Part shown: piece by piece, positions 28,615-39,137 of the stretch
How the letters are laid out: each line of letters begins with the position of its first letter
How positions within the stretch are numbered: the first letter of the stretch is position 1
Source: Nocardia flavorosea NBRC 108225
GTDB lineage: Bacteria; Actinomycetota; Actinomycetes; Mycobacteriales; Mycobacteriaceae
NCBI RefSeq assembly: GCF_001613385.1
Contig: NZ_BDCG01000010.1
Span: 183,803 to 247,802 of the forward strand
Length of the DNA: 64,000 bases
Reading direction: 5' to 3'
The notes under the pieces: model-generated
What the model was told of the DNA's origin: nothing
What the model saw: the letters and a program-made list of their open reading frames with translations, nothing else
The model's database searches: none
Translations under genes and position numbers: made by a program

Positions 28615-30669
28615 TCACGCCGCTCGGGCACCGGTCCCGGACGTCCCGGCACGGACGGTGTCGGCGACTGCCGAACCGGTCAGCTCGGTCAATCGGACAA
28701 CGGTGCCCCGCAGTACCGCCGCCAGTTCGGCTGCCAGACCGAGCCGCACCATGCCGCGCTCGCAGTCGATGACGATCGAAGCGATACCGTCGCGCGCGAG
28801 CCGGGCCGCGCTCGCCCGCGCCCGCGGCACCGGGTCGGTTCCGCCGGTGGCGCGGCCGTCGGTGAGCAGTACCAGCATCGCCCGGCGGCGCGGGTCGCGC
28901 ACCCGTTCCCGGCGCATCACCTCATGGGCTTTCCGCAGTCCCGCGGCGAGCGGCGTTTTCCCACCGGTGCGCAGATCCGCGAGGCGGCGTACCGCGATAT
29001 CGGTCGACGAGGTCGGGGGCAGGACGAGTTCGGCAACACTACCCCGCACCGCGATCACCGCGACCTTGTCACGCCGCTGGTAGGCGTCACGCAGCAGGGT
29101 GACGACCGCCCCGGTCACCGCCGACAGCCGGTCCCGGGCGGCCATGGAACCGGAGGTGTCCACCACGAACACCACCAGATTGCCTTCCCGCCCTTCCCGA
29201 TAGGCGCCGCGCAGATCGGGCGCGGCCAGCCGCAACGGTCCGGTCCGGCGGCCGCGCGCCCACTGCTGCGGCGCGGCGGCCTGCAGCGTGCCGAGCAGAT
29301 GCAGGCCGCCGGTGAGTTCGGGAATCGCATTGACGACGCGGCCCTGCCGGGTGCGGGCGCGAGAGCGGCGTCCGGGAGCGCCCTCCCCCATCCCGGGAAC
29401 TTCCCAGCGCGGTGGCCGTGCCGGCGCCGCGACCGGGGGCGAGGCCTGTCCGGAACCTGCCGGGCGATCCGGTTTCCGCGAATCCTCGCCGGATTCGGTG
29501 GCCGGCTGTCCGCCGCCGGGACCGTCGGGATCGTCCTCCGGCTGCCCCGCACCGCCGCCGGGACCGTCCTCCGGGTCGTCATCGGGCCGGTCTCCGGTGC
29601 CGTGGCCGTCTTCCGGCGACCCGGCATCCGATTCACCGCGCTGTTCCTCGGTGGATTCGGGCCGGTCGGCCTGGTCGGCGGCCTCGGTCATCGCTTCGTC
29701 CAGTTGTTCGGGCGTAATCCCCGGTTCGTCGAAGGGATCCCGCCGACGCCGATGCGGTAGCGCCAATTCGGCCGCGATCCGCACATCGTCCGCGGTCACA
29801 GCGTCGCGACCGCACCAGGCGGCGTGGGCGGTGGCAGTGCGGGCGACCACCAGGTCCCCGCGCATCCCGTCTACGTCGAAGGAGGCGCATACGGCCGCGA
29901 TCCGGCGCAGTTCCACATCGTCGAGCGCGATACCGGGGAGCCGGTCGCGCGCGGTGAGGATCCGGTCGGCGATCTCGGCGTCCGCGGGCGCATAGGCGGC
30001 CGCGAAAGCGGCCGGATCGGCCTCGTAGTCCAGGCGCCGCCGCACCACCGACATCCGGACGTCCACGTCACGGGAGGCGGCCACATCCACGGTGAGGCCG
30101 AAGCGGTCCAGCAGCTGCGGACGCAGCTCGCCCTCCTCCGGGTTCATGGTGCCGACCAGTACGAACCGGGCCGGATGGGAATGGGAGATCCCGTCGCGTT
30201 CGATATGCACCCGGCCCATCGCCGCCGCATCGAGCAGCACGTCGACCAGGTGATCGTGCAGCAGGTTGACCTCGTCCACATACAGCACGCCGTGATGGGC
30301 GGCGGCCAGCAGGCCGGGGCGGAACGCCTGTTCGCCGTCGCGCAGCACCCGCTCCAGGTCGAGCGATCCGACCACCCTGTCCTCGGTGGCGCCCACCGGA
30401 AGTTCCACCAGCCGCGCGGCCCGCGCACCCGATTCGTCCACGACCGGCGGGAGCAGCCGAGCCAGTGCCCGGACCACTGTCGACTTCGCGGTTCCCTTCT
30501 CACCGCGCACCAGCACACCACCGATGCCCGGGTGCACCGCGCACAGGATCAGCGCGAGCTGCAGTCGCTCCTGACCGATCACCGCCGAGAACGGGAACCC
30601 GGCCTCACTCTCTCCACCGGCAGGTGTGCGAGTGCGGGTTGCGGGCGGGGCGATTTCGGTAGACGACAC
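28615..30669 (-). CDS. Magnesium/cobalt chelatase-type fusion: ChlI AAA+ domain with ChlD VWA domain
   Basis: 684 residues. AAA+ half: Walker [10 protein letters not shown] (56-64), Walker B-like [11 protein letters not shown], sensor [20 protein letters not shown]. An acidic/Pro/Gly linker spans ~340-430. The VWA half carries the MIDAS DTSGSM (~505) and TDGRATGG. This is the BchI/BchD-like fusion found beside cobO/cobB in actinobacteria; it probably works with CobN elsewhere to insert cobalt, since no bacteriochlorophyll genes are near. GTG at 30669 follows TAGAGT (30676-30681) by 6 bases, a leaderless start that likely drives the whole operon. Confidence 0.92.
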   Translation of the reverse strand: MSSTEIAPPATRTRTPAGGESEAGFPFSAVIGQERLQLALILCAVHPGIGGVLVRGEKGTAKSTVVRALARLLPPVVDESGARAARLVELPVGATEDRVVGSLDLERVLRDGEQAFRPGLLAAAHHGVLYVDEVNLLHDHLVDVLLDAAAMGRVHIERDGISHSHPARFVLVGTMNPEEGELRPQLLDRFGLTVDVAASRDVDVRMSVVRRRLDYEADPAAFAAAYAPADAEIADRILTARDRLPGIALDDVELRRIAAVCASFDVDGMRGDLVVARTATAHAAWCGRDAVTADDVRIAAELALPHRRRRDPFDEPGITPEQLDEAMTEAADQADRPESTEEQRGESDAGSPEDGHGTGDRPDDDPEDGPGGGAGQPEDDPDGPGGGQPATESGEDSRKPDRPAGSGQASPPVAAPARPPRWEVPGMGEGAPGRRSRARTRQGRVVNAIPELTGGLHLLGTLQAAAPQQWARGRRTGPLRLAAPDLRGAYREGREGNLVVFVVDTSGSMAARDRLSAVTGAVVTLLRDAYQRRDKVAVIAVRGSVAELVLPPTSSTDIAVRRLADLRTGGKTPLAAGLRKAHEVMRRERVRDPRRRAMLVLLTDGRATGGTDPVPRARASAARLARDGIASIVIDCERGMVRLGLAAELAAVLRGTVVRLTELTGSAVADTVRAGTSGTGARAA

Positions 30670-30864
30670 GGCCCCACTCTAAATCGTGCCGGATAGCGCT
30701 CCCGGCCTCCCCCGCTCGGGCCCTGCGGGCGCCGATGGCCGACGGCATGTTGTTCGACCGTCCGGAGCACACCTTGCCGACCGGCCTCGGAGTGGCGCGG
30801 TCCCGATTCGGAGACCTACCGGCCGTCCGCCGAACCGGGCAATCCCGACCGCGCCGAGCCGGCG

Positions 30865-31314
30865 CTACCCGCGGCGCATCGGTACGTGCGCTACACCGTC
30901 CTCGATGAACTCCTCGCCCGCGACCTCGAAACCGTGCTTGGTGTACAGGTCGATCAGGTAGGTCTGGGCGTTCAACCGGACCGTATGCGAACCGGTCTCG
31001 GCGAGCGCGGCCTGCAGCAGCCGGGTGGTGTACCCGTGCCCGCGGGCCTCCACGGCCGTGCACAGACGTCCGATCCGGAAGGATTTCACTCCGTCGTCGT
31101 GCTCCTCGAGCAGCCGCAGGGTCGCGATGACCTCGCCCTCGTCGTCCAGCCACAGGTGCCGGGTCTCCGGCAGCAGGTCCTGGCCGTCCAGTTCCGGGTA
31201 TGCGCATTTCTGCTCGACGACGAACACTTCGACACGCAGCTTCAGCAGCTCGTACAGGGTGGCGGTATCGAGATCCTGCGCCCATGACCGTCGGAGTGCA
31301 ACCGTAGACATCAT
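30865..31314 (-). CDS. ElaA-type GNAT acetyltransferase
   Basis: 149 residues. ELLKLRVEVFVVEQKCAYPELDGQD and LDDEGEVIATLRLLEE are the ElaA fold markers; the acetyl-CoA loop is RIGRLCTAVEARGHGYTTRLL. Substrate unknown. ATG 31314 or 31311 with AAGG upstream. Position corresponds to Rv2851c, next to mqo. The 195 bases before the chelatase hold no recognised gene. Confidence 0.88.
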   Translation of the reverse strand: MMSTVALRRSWAQDLDTATLYELLKLRVEVFVVEQKCAYPELDGQDLLPETRHLWLDDEGEVIATLRLLEEHDDGVKSFRIGRLCTAVEARGHGYTTRLLQAALAETGSHTVRLNAQTYLIDLYTKHGFEVAGEEFIEDGVAHVPMRRG

Positions 31315-31394
31315 CGCGCCTTGCTATCACACCTCGGCGCAAGATGCACGCGAATGCCCCGGTCCAGACGAATCCGGCGTACAGCGCATCGTGA

Positions 31395-31425
31395 ACGGCC
31401 CACGAGATCGGATCCCGTGGGCCGT
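31395..31425 (-). terminator. Hairpin after mqo
   Basis: ACGGCCCACG (31395-31404) and CGTGGGCCGT (31416-31425) form a perfect 10-bp stem with an 11-base loop, 24 bases after the mqo stop and in the 5' region of the downstream GNAT gene. No U tract. Likely the mqo terminator. Confidence 0.65.
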
Positions 31426-31448
31426 GGCGAATGCTCGGGTCAAACCGG

Positions 31449-32966
31449 TCAGGCCCCGGTGGAAACCACCGCGTGCGCTCCACTTCCGGTGAGCTGCAGG
31501 GCTTTCCCGGTCCAGTCCCAGACTTCACCGAAGAGCGCCTGGTTCTCCGAGAGCTTGACGCCGAGCGAGGGAACCATTTCTTTCAGCTTGGGTGTCCAGG
31601 ATGCGTACTCCGTCGGGAAGCACCGCTCGAGCACGTCCAGCATCGCCGTCACACAGGTCGAGGCGCCCGGCGAGGCGCCCAGCAGACCTGCGATGGAACC
31701 GTCCTGCGCGGCGATCACGGCGGTTCCGAGTTCGAGCACACCGCCGGCGCCCTTACGCCGGATCGTCTGCACCCGCTGTCCGGCGGTGATGAGTTCCCAA
31801 TCGCTGCCCTCGGCGCGCGGGATGAACTCCTCCATCGTGTACACCCGGCCCGCCTGCGATTTCATCAGCTCGGTGACCAGGTACTTCACCAGGCCCAGCT
31901 CGGTGATACCGACACCCAGCATCGGGGCCAGATTGCCCGGGTTGATCGATTTGAACAGATCGGCATTGCTGCCGTCCTTGAGGAATTTCGGGGTCCAGCC
32001 GGCATAGGGGCCGAAAAGCAGGCCGGGCTTGCCGTTGATGACACGGGTGTCCAGGTGCGGAACCGACATCGGCGGTGCGCCGACGGCGGCCTTGCCGTAC
32101 ACCTTGGCTTCGTGTTTGCCGACGAGTCCGGGATTGGTGCAACGCAGGAACTGGCCCGAGACCGGGAATCCGGCGAACCCGCTGATTTCCTTGATTCCCG
32201 ATTTCTGCAGGAGGGGCAGCGCTCCGCCACCCGCGCCGACGAATACGAATTTGCTGATCAGAGTGCGACGGCGGCCGGTGCGGGTATTGCGCACCGACAC
32301 TTTCCAGCTACCGTCGCGCTGTTTGCTCAGATTCCGAACTTCGTTACCGAACGCGATCTCCCCGCCGGTGGCACCGATATGGGCCAGCAGCTCCTTGGTC
32401 AGCGAACCGAAGTTGATATCGGTGCCGCCGTCGGTCCAGTTGAGGGCGATCGGATCGGAGAAATCGCGTCCCCGGGCCATCAGCGGCAGGCGGCGCGCGA
32501 ATTCGTCCGGGCTGTCGATGTACTCCATTCCGGCGAACAACGGATGCCGGGCCAGCGCCTCGTAGCGTTTGCGCAGGTATTCGACATCGTCGGCGCCGTG
32601 GACGAAACTCACGTGCGGGATGGGGTTGATGAACCGGGACGGATCGCCGAGGATCCCGTTCTCGACCGCGTAGGCCCAGAACTGCCGCGATACCTGGAAG
32701 CGCTCGTTGATATCGACGGCCTTGCCGATATCAACGGAGCCATCCGGTTTCTGCGGGCTGTAGTTGAGTTCGCACAGCGCGGAATGCCCGGTGCCGGCGT
32801 TGTTCCACGGGTCGCTGCTCTCGGCCGCAGCAGCATCCAGCCGTTCGAACACCGTGATCGACCAGTCCGGCTGCAGCTGACGCAGCAGCGCGCCGAGAGT
32901 GGCGCTCATGATGCCGGCACCGATGAGGACTACATCGGTCTTTTCAGTCTGGGCAACGTTCGGCAC
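31449..32966 (-). CDS. mqo: Malate:quinone oxidoreductase
   Basis: FAD-dependent membrane-associated enzyme that oxidises malate to oxaloacetate and passes electrons to quinone. 505 residues from GTG 32966 ([18 protein letters not shown]), supported by AAGGAAG ten bases upstream. Dinucleotide motif [13 protein letters not shown]; family blocks [47 protein letters not shown] and ASPGASTC. Opposite transcription from the following hydrolase; a clear hairpin follows its stop. Confidence 0.97.
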   Translation of the reverse strand: MPNVAQTEKTDVVLIGAGIMSATLGALLRQLQPDWSITVFERLDAAAAESSDPWNNAGTGHSALCELNYSPQKPDGSVDIGKAVDINERFQVSRQFWAYAVENGILGDPSRFINPIPHVSFVHGADDVEYLRKRYEALARHPLFAGMEYIDSPDEFARRLPLMARGRDFSDPIALNWTDGGTDINFGSLTKELLAHIGATGGEIAFGNEVRNLSKQRDGSWKVSVRNTRTGRRRTLISKFVFVGAGGGALPLLQKSGIKEISGFAGFPVSGQFLRCTNPGLVGKHEAKVYGKAAVGAPPMSVPHLDTRVINGKPGLLFGPYAGWTPKFLKDGSNADLFKSINPGNLAPMLGVGITELGLVKYLVTELMKSQAGRVYTMEEFIPRAEGSDWELITAGQRVQTIRRKGAGGVLELGTAVIAAQDGSIAGLLGASPGASTCVTAMLDVLERCFPTEYASWTPKLKEMVPSLGVKLSENQALFGEVWDWTGKALQLTGSGAHAVVSTGA

Positions 32967-33666
32967 GGGTGTTCGACTTCCTTGTCCTGGTGCGCGGGGC
33001 ACACATTCCCGACCGGGATGTGGTCCGCTGGGGCACGGGCGCATTATGCAGTTGTTCACGGACGGCGACGAGTCTGTTCGGGCGCGGCCGAATGTAGGTT
33101 ACCCGCCGTTCACTACTGCTAATTGTGCACCTCGACACGCGCGGAATCCGCAGCCAGGGCGGCGATTGTGACCTAGATTCCTCTTCCCCGTGGCCTCGAG
33201 CGGCGCCGTCACCGGCAGCCAGTGGCGCAATTAACACCGTCCTGCACGGCCATGCGCGAGCGCGCCCGGCCGGGAACGTTCGCCGAGGTACGCCGGCCCC
33301 CTGGGCGGTGCCCTCCGCGGACCCGAGGTCGCCGACCGGACTGCCACAGACCGAGTAAATCGACGCGCGCAGCCGGAACGAACAGCAGGTACGCCGAGTC
33401 CGGATTCGCACGACGGCGGACCGGATACCTCCACATCGACGCACGCAGGCGCAGCGGAGCAAACCGCGAAGCCCGCCCGAACCAGCCGTGCGGCACCGCA
33501 GGGGATACACCGAACACCACGCCTGACTCCGGCCCCGAGCAGGGCACAGCTGCGGGCCGGAAACCGATATACCGAAGCGGCGCGGCGCGGCCGGAAGTAC
33601 GCCGGAGTGCCGGAATATCGACGCGCACGACCGGAGCGGCAGCAGAAGTGCGCCTAGATTGGACGC
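32967..33666. other. 700-base region without a gene; degenerate short repeats
   Basis: No frame on either strand has a family signature. Related motifs recur: GGTACGCCG at 33287 and 33388, and AGTACGCCGGAGT at 33596, the last two being close versions of AG(G)TACGCCG(G)AGT followed by CCGGA and CGCACGAC. The right end carries TAGATT (33655-33660), the -10 of the next gene's leaderless mRNA. M. tuberculosis has a PE_PGRS gene at this position (from memory). Confidence 0.4.
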
Positions 33667-34734
33667 GTGACGAATGAATCCCCGGCCGCCGGCAGCACGC
33701 TGGGACCGGCCGATACCTGGCAGCCGGATGTACTCGGAGACGGATACGAATACCGCACGCTGGACCTGGGCACCGATCCCGATGGCGAGGGCGAGGTCGT
33801 CGCCACCCTGGTACGGCATCTGCCGGAGCCCGGTACCTCCGGCGCTGCCGATTCCGGCACCACCGGCACGGCCGCGGCTGTGCTGTACCTGCACGGGTTC
33901 ACAGACTACTTCTTCCAGCGCCATGTAGCCGAGCATCTGACCGCACGCGGCCACCGGTTCTACGCGCTGGATCTGCGCAAATGCGGTCGCTCCCTGCGCA
34001 CGAACCAGACCCCGCACTTCATCGGCGATCTCGCGCTCTACGATCGCGAACTGAACGAATCGCTCCGTCTGATCGCCGCGGAAACGCAGGGCGAAGTCCT
34101 GGTCATGGGACATTCGACCGGCGGCTTGGTGGCGGCGCTGTGGCTGGATCGGCTACAGCGCGCGGGCGGCACGGCGGCGGCCGGAATCAGCGGACTCGTC
34201 CTGAACAGTCCCTGGTTCGATCTGCAGGGACCGGCCTACGTACGCACCGTCGGTACACAGCTCATCAATACCGTGGGCCGGTTCCGGGCGAAGTCGGCGC
34301 TGCCGCTGAGCAAATCCAGTGCCTACGGCGACAGCCTGCACCACAGCATCGCCGGTGAATGGGACTACGACCTGGACTGGAAGCCGCGGCAGGGTTTTCC
34401 GGTGCGGGCCGGTTGGTTACGCGCGATCCGGCTGGGACAGGCTCGGCTGCACCGGGGCCTGGATATCGGGGTGCCCGCCCTGCTGTTGCGGTCCAAGCTC
34501 ACGCAGTTCGCCCGCGAATACGGACCCGCTGTCGATGTGGCCGACGCGGTGCTGGACGTGGCCCAGATCCAGCGGTGGGCCGGCTGCCTGGGTGATCGCA
34601 CCACCATCGTCCCGATCGACGGGGCTCGTCACGATGTCTTCCTGTCCGCCGAAGCGCCGCGTACGGAGGCTTTCCGCGAACTCGACAGCTGGCTGGACTG
34701 GCTCGCAACCTACCGCCCGGGCGCATCCGCGTAG
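33667..34734 (+). CDS. Alpha/beta hydrolase (lysophospholipase-like)
   Basis: 355 residues. Oxyanion region YLHGFTDYFFQRHVAEHL, nucleophile elbow MGHSTGGLVAALW (Ser ~144) and catalytic His in DGARHDVFLS near the end. Typical of the serine aminopeptidase/monoacylglycerol-lipase-like hydrolases; likely acts on a lipid ester. GTG at 33667 lies 6 bases after TAGATT, so it is probably leaderless. Synteny matches Rv2854. Confidence 0.9.
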   Translation: MTNESPAAGSTLGPADTWQPDVLGDGYEYRTLDLGTDPDGEGEVVATLVRHLPEPGTSGAADSGTTGTAAAVLYLHGFTDYFFQRHVAEHLTARGHRFYALDLRKCGRSLRTNQTPHFIGDLALYDRELNESLRLIAAETQGEVLVMGHSTGGLVAALWLDRLQRAGGTAAAGISGLVLNSPWFDLQGPAYVRTVGTQLINTVGRFRAKSALPLSKSSAYGDSLHHSIAGEWDYDLDWKPRQGFPVRAGWLRAIRLGQARLHRGLDIGVPALLLRSKLTQFAREYGPAVDVADAVLDVAQIQRWAGCLGDRTTIVPIDGARHDVFLSAEAPRTEAFRELDSWLDWLATYRPGASA

Positions 34735-34964
34735 CTGCCGTACGCCCGCCGCACGCCCCTGGTCTCGGAGAGTCCCCGGAACGGGTGACCACACGTCTCG
34801 ATCCGCGTCGCGACCACCGCGGACATCGACCTCACCACGAGGGGACGGCCGGGTTCCGGCGGTGCGACGGTATCGGTAGAAACTCCGGGAGCCCGCACCA
34901 CGAGAGCCCGCAGCCCGATATCAGGACGGTCCGGGGCTGCCGGGGAAATCAGCGCCCGCCGGCC

Positions 34965-35528
34965 TCACCACATACTGGTGCGCAGCACGATCTCGGTGGC
35001 GAATTCCTGGTCCGCTTCGGCAGCCACATTGTCGACATCGAGATCCACCACTCGGAACTCACCGTACACGTGGCGGCCGGAACTGTCGGCGACCGAGCGC
35101 GGTAGCCCTTTGGTCACCAGGACGGTGGTCGGCAGTTCGACGGCCGGGCACCCGGACTCCAGTACCGCGCCGGACTCGTCCGGTACGGCCGGATGTCCAC
35201 GATCGGCAACGATCAGGCTCACGAACCGTCCGAAGCCCTTCGCGCAGACCTGCCACGCCACACTGGCGCCCGCCCCGCGCCCTGCGACATTCGCCCAGGG
35301 CACCCCGAGTTCGTCCAGCACCGCGTAGACGCCGGTGAGGTCCAGGCCGGTGGCGGTTTCGAACACGATGGTCCGCAGATCGGAACTGTGCAGCCGGGCG
35401 CACACCCGGTCGAAGACTTCCGGCGGATCGCCGGAGTCGGGAAACAGCAGCACACTGTGCTGGGTCACCGGGCCGTCCACCCGCACCGTCCACTCCCGGT
35501 CACCGACCGCGATGCGCCGAGATTCCAT
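34965..35528 (-). CDS. Degenerate alpha/beta-hydrolase-fold protein lacking nucleophile Ser
   Basis: 187 residues from ATG 35528 (MESRRIAVGDREWTVRVDG). It starts like an alpha/beta hydrolase (QHSVLLFPDSGDPPEVFDRV) and has the elbow strand-turn NVAGRGAGASVAWQV, but the usual GxSxG serine is Gly (GRGAG). No catalytic His is evident. Probably a non-enzymatic family member. Preceded by TAGCGT ~8 bases before the ATG (leaderless). Ends 230 bases from the convergent hydrolase; no gene between. Confidence 0.68.
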   Translation of the reverse strand: MESRRIAVGDREWTVRVDGPVTQHSVLLFPDSGDPPEVFDRVCARLHSSDLRTIVFETATGLDLTGVYAVLDELGVPWANVAGRGAGASVAWQVCAKGFGRFVSLIVADRGHPAVPDESGAVLESGCPAVELPTTVLVTKGLPRSVADSSGRHVYGEFRVVDLDVDNVAAEADQEFATEIVLRTSMW

Positions 35529-35638
35529 GACGCTTGACGCTACACCGCCGCCCGGCGCCGATGGAGTACTCCCCGCAAAGAGCGCGAGGATCGTGACGCG
35601 TGACCGCACCGCGACCTCGGGCCGTATACCGGCCGGAA

Positions 35639-37264
35639 TCAGCCGATTCGCGAAAGCGCGCCCACGGTGGATTCGACGACCGGCAAACCGGCCGGCACCC
35701 CCTCGGCCAGGAGTCGCTCCAGCCGGGAGACCTCCAGGTTCTCGGCGACGAGGTCGGCGAGGAGGTCCAGCTGCGCGGCCCGTACCGCCGCCACCCGCGT
35801 TCCCGGCGCGACGATGAAACCGGTACGGCCGGCCGCCCGCGCGACCTGGGTCAGCCAGTCCCGGCGGAACTCGTCGGATTCGAGGAGACCGTGCAGATGG
35901 GTACCCCATACCGCGCCACGCACGGCGCCCTCGGCCGACGGCTCGCCGGCGAGCTCGGTGCCCGCGTCGCCGGGGGCGGTCCGGCCTGTGACGTGCAGCC
36001 ACGGGGTCTCGGCGGTATGCCGGATACGGCCGTGATGGATCTCATAACCGGTCGCGGCCAGCCCTGCCGTACCGGCCGGTTCCCCCTCTCGTCGCACCGG
36101 CGCACCCACCGCGGCGGTCCGGCACAGTACTTTTGCCGGCGCGAACTCGATCTCCATATCGAGCAGCCCCAGCCCGGTGACCGGGCCCGCCCCGGATTCC
36201 ACCGGATCGATGATGCGGTGCCCGAGCATCTGATATCCGCCGCAGATGCCGAGTACCGGACGCCCGGCGGCCGCACGCCGCCGCAGTTCCTCGGCGATCC
36301 CGGTGCGCCGCAACCAGTCCAGATCATCGACGGTGGCCTTGCTTCCGGGGACTACTACCAGGTCGGCGGCCACGATCTGCGATACGTCGGTCACCCAGCG
36401 GACCGCGACTCCCGGTTCGCAGGCCAGTGCTTCCACATCGGTCGAGTTGGAGATCCGGGGCAGCCGGACTGCGGCCACACTGAGCCATTCACTGCCGACC
36501 GCCGGCCCGGGACGACCGATCTGTGCCCCGGAGACGCTGCCCAGCGAATCCTCGGCATCGAGCCAGAGATCCTCCCGATACGGCAGCACACCGAAGGTGG
36601 GCCGGCCGGTCAGGGCGGTCAACTGGTCCAGACCGGGCCGCAGCAGATCCACGTCGCCGCGGAACTTGTTGATCACGAAACCGGCGATCAGCCGCTGATC
36701 CTCGGGATCGAGGACGGCCAGGGTTCCGAACAGATGCGCCAGCACCCCGCCGCGGTCGATATCGCCGACGACCAGCACCGGCAGCTCACCCGCCCGCGCC
36801 AGACCCATATTCGCCAGATCGGTGGCCCGCAGATTGATCTCGGCCGGCGACCCCGCTCCTTCGCAGATCACTACATCGAACTCCGCGCGCAACGCCGCGA
36901 GCTCGGCGGCCACAACCGCACGCAGCCGGGCGCGATGGGTGATGTAGTCGGCGGCACTCACGGTATCGGTGACCTGTCCGCGTACCACCAGTTGCGACCG
37001 CCGGTCGCTTCCGGGTTTCAGCAGGACCGGATTGAACCGCACGCTCGGTTCGAGACCGCAGGCCTGCGCCTGTAGCGCCTGGGCCCGGCCGATCTCGCCG
37101 CCGTCCAGGGTGACGACGGAATTGTTCGACATGTTCTGGGCCTTGAACGGCGCCACCCGCACCCCGCGGCGCCGCAACATCCGGCAGATTCCGGCGACCA
37201 GCACGCTCTTACCGGCATCGGAAGTGGTCCCGGCGACCAGCAGCGCCCCGCCGTGGGCGCTCAC
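35639..37264 (-). CDS. cobQ: Adenosylcobyric acid synthase
   Basis: Amidates the b, d, e and g side chains of adenosylcobyrinic acid a,c-diamide using Gln and ATP. 541 residues from GTG 37264, which overlaps the map stop (GTGA). N-terminal P-loop-like TTSDAGKS with [13 protein letters not shown]; GATase half has the catalytic Cys in [12 protein letters not shown] (~343) and the His in [13 protein letters not shown]. This gene is not at the corresponding place in M. tuberculosis (from memory), so the linkage to map is a lineage feature. It belongs with the cobO/cobB cluster 8 kb to the left. Confidence 0.95.
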   Translation of the reverse strand: MSAHGGALLVAGTTSDAGKSVLVAGICRMLRRRGVRVAPFKAQNMSNNSVVTLDGGEIGRAQALQAQACGLEPSVRFNPVLLKPGSDRRSQLVVRGQVTDTVSAADYITHRARLRAVVAAELAALRAEFDVVICEGAGSPAEINLRATDLANMGLARAGELPVLVVGDIDRGGVLAHLFGTLAVLDPEDQRLIAGFVINKFRGDVDLLRPGLDQLTALTGRPTFGVLPYREDLWLDAEDSLGSVSGAQIGRPGPAVGSEWLSVAAVRLPRISNSTDVEALACEPGVAVRWVTDVSQIVAADLVVVPGSKATVDDLDWLRRTGIAEELRRRAAAGRPVLGICGGYQMLGHRIIDPVESGAGPVTGLGLLDMEIEFAPAKVLCRTAAVGAPVRREGEPAGTAGLAATGYEIHHGRIRHTAETPWLHVTGRTAPGDAGTELAGEPSAEGAVRGAVWGTHLHGLLESDEFRRDWLTQVARAAGRTGFIVAPGTRVAAVRAAQLDLLADLVAENLEVSRLERLLAEGVPAGLPVVESTVGALSRIG

Positions 37265-38124
37265 GGCAGCGTCAGGATTTCGGCCCCGGTATCGGTGACG
37301 ACGAGTGTGTGCTCGAACTGGGCCGTCCATTTACGGTCCTTGGTGACGACGGTCCAGCCGTCGTCCCAGATATCGTAGTCGATACCGCCCAGGTTGATCA
37401 TCGGTTCGATGGTGAAGGTCATCCCGGGTTCGATGACGGAGTCGACGGCGGGCTGGTCGTAGTGCAGGATCACCAACCCACTGTGGAAGGTGGGACCGAC
37501 CCCGTGCCCGGTGAAATCGCGGACCACGCCGTAGCCGAAACGGTTGGCGTAGGACTCGATCACCCGGCCGATCACATTGAGCGCCCGGCCCGGCCGCACC
37601 GCCTTGATCGCCCGCATCGTGGCCTCTTCCGTGCGCGCCACCAGGAGTTTCACCTCCTCGTCCACATCGCCGGCGAGGAAGGTCGCATTGGTGTCGCCGT
37701 GTACGCCGTGGATGTAGGCAGTGACATCGATATTGACGATATCGCCGTCCTCGACGACGGTGCTGTCGGGGATTCCGTGGCAGATCACCTCGTTGAGCGA
37801 GGTGCAGCACGATTTGGGGAACCCCTTGTAGCCGAGCGTGGAGGGATAGGCCCCGTGATCGCACATGTACTCGTGTGCGATCCGGTCCAGTTCGTCGGTG
37901 GTGACCCCCGGCGCGACCGCTTTACCGGCCTCGGCCAGGGCCTGGGCCGCGATCTTGCCGGCGATACGCATCTTCTCGATGGTCTCGGGCGTCTGCACCC
38001 ACGGTTCGGAGCCTTCGCGGGCCGTTTCTTTCCACACGTACTCCGGCCGTTCTATGGCGCGGGGAACCTCGCGGATCGAGGTGGGGGTTCCGGGGAGCAG
38101 CGGCTGTCGGGTACGCACGGACAT
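37261..38124 (-). CDS. map: Type I methionine aminopeptidase
   Basis: Removes N-terminal Met from new proteins. 287 residues including an N-terminal extension (~45) with SH3-binding-like PxxP sequence, typical of the MapB class. Metal ligands in [38 protein letters not shown] and [11 protein letters not shown] at 38124 follows TACTCT by 8 bases, so the transcript is probably leaderless. Corresponds to Rv2861c. Confidence 0.96.
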   Translation of the reverse strand: MSVRTRQPLLPGTPTSIREVPRAIERPEYVWKETAREGSEPWVQTPETIEKMRIAGKIAAQALAEAGKAVAPGVTTDELDRIAHEYMCDHGAYPSTLGYKGFPKSCCTSLNEVICHGIPDSTVVEDGDIVNIDVTAYIHGVHGDTNATFLAGDVDEEVKLLVARTEEATMRAIKAVRPGRALNVIGRVIESYANRFGYGVVRDFTGHGVGPTFHSGLVILHYDQPAVDSVIEPGMTFTIEPMINLGGIDYDIWDDGWTVVTKDRKWTAQFEHTLVVTDTGAEILTLP

Positions 38125-38203
38125 GGTTCAAGAGTAGTAGGCGCCGGGCGGCGGGTCGCCGGGAACGGTCCCGGCCGTGCACCGCCGCCGCGGAAGCCTC
38201 GGT

Positions 38204-38971
38204 TCAGCGCCCCCGGCCGCCCGTACGAACCTCGAAGGCGACCCGGTCACCGCGGTAGAGCGCGGCCACCCGTTCGATCGGCCGGCCTTGGGTGTCGATA
38301 CCGCGCCGGACCACCCGGAACAGCGGCACCGCCGGCCGGCACCGGAGCAACCCGGCCTCCCGCGGCGCGGCGAGGACCGTTTCGATCCGCTCGGTGGCGC
38401 CCGCGTATTCCACGCCCGAATCTCCGATGGTCGTCGCAAGCGAACTCAACGGGTCGAACGCCGCGCGCAACCAGCCGAACCGGTCCAGCGACAGATCGAT
38501 ACGTTCGAGCGCGATCGGGTCGCCGTCGGCGAAAAGGAGACGTTCGAGGGTCATGATCGGGGTCTGCGGCGCCAGGTCGAGGTCACGTGCGACCTCGGCG
38601 TCGGCGACACCGTCCTCCCACGACAGCAACCGGCGCACCACTCCGGCGGCCTCTTCACCGGCGGTTTCGGGGGCCAGCGGCCGGACGACCTTCGGCCGGG
38701 CCAGCACCGTTCCGCGCCCCTGCCTGCGGATACGGCCTTCGACGGCAAGGTCGCGCAGAGCGTGCCGGACGGTTTCGCGCGCGACACCGAACCGTCCCGC
38801 CAGTTCGCGTTCGGCGGGCACCCGGTCACCGGGGCGTAGCTCGTCGAGCATCGTGTCGATTTCGGCGCGCACCCGATAGACCTTCGACAGTGCCACGCCG
38901 CCGGGCATCCGCACCTCGGTACGCAGGTCTTCCGGCGCCGATACGGTTGCGACGCCCTCCGTGTGAATCAT
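38204..38971 (-). CDS. GntR/HutC family transcriptional regulator
   Basis: 255 residues. Winged HTH RPGDRVPAERELAGRFGVARETVRHAL and RRQGRGTVLA, then a UTRA (HutC-type) ligand domain, as shown by TLERLLFADGDPIALERIDLSLDRF. ATG 38971 follows AGG at 7 bases and GGAGG at 11; a TTG at 38989 is possible. Ligand unknown. It lies just before map and beside a gene of unknown function (DUF4254), which may be targets. Confidence 0.88.
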   Translation of the reverse strand: MIHTEGVATVSAPEDLRTEVRMPGGVALSKVYRVRAEIDTMLDELRPGDRVPAERELAGRFGVARETVRHALRDLAVEGRIRRQGRGTVLARPKVVRPLAPETAGEEAAGVVRRLLSWEDGVADAEVARDLDLAPQTPIMTLERLLFADGDPIALERIDLSLDRFGWLRAAFDPLSSLATTIGDSGVEYAGATERIETVLAAPREAGLLRCRPAVPLFRVVRRGIDTQGRPIERVAALYRGDRVAFEVRTGGRGR

Positions 38972-39004
38972 GGCAGAACCTACCTCCAATTGACCTACAC
39001 CACC

Positions 39005-39014
39005 CGGTTAACCG
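39005..39014. promoter_or_regulatory. Palindrome upstream of the GntR gene
   Basis: CGGTTAACCG is a perfect ten-base palindrome 34 bases before the GntR ATG, in the divergent spacer toward 39138. It could be the operator of the regulator, but the HutC-type consensus (GT-N-TA-N-AC) does not fit well, so this is only suggestive. Confidence 0.35.
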
Positions 39015-39137
39015 AGTGTTCGCCACCGACTCACCGTTGGGTCTAGGCCATTCGACATTTCGCGGTGGTTCCCGGACCCACCGCGAGGGGGTTTCGCGTT
39101 CATCGGACTGGACAGCCGGGCGGTCCGCGGCGCCTTG

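Noticed and set aside
30670..30864. A cobalamin riboswitch before the chelatase-cobO operon
   Set aside because: The start is leaderless (TAGAGT 6 bases before GTG) and no B12-box sequence was found between genes here.
35600..37075. A 491-codon frame opposite cobQ
   Set aside because: Antisense to catalytic blocks of CobQ; composition (Gln/Asp/His-rich) is the usual complement of GC-rich coding.
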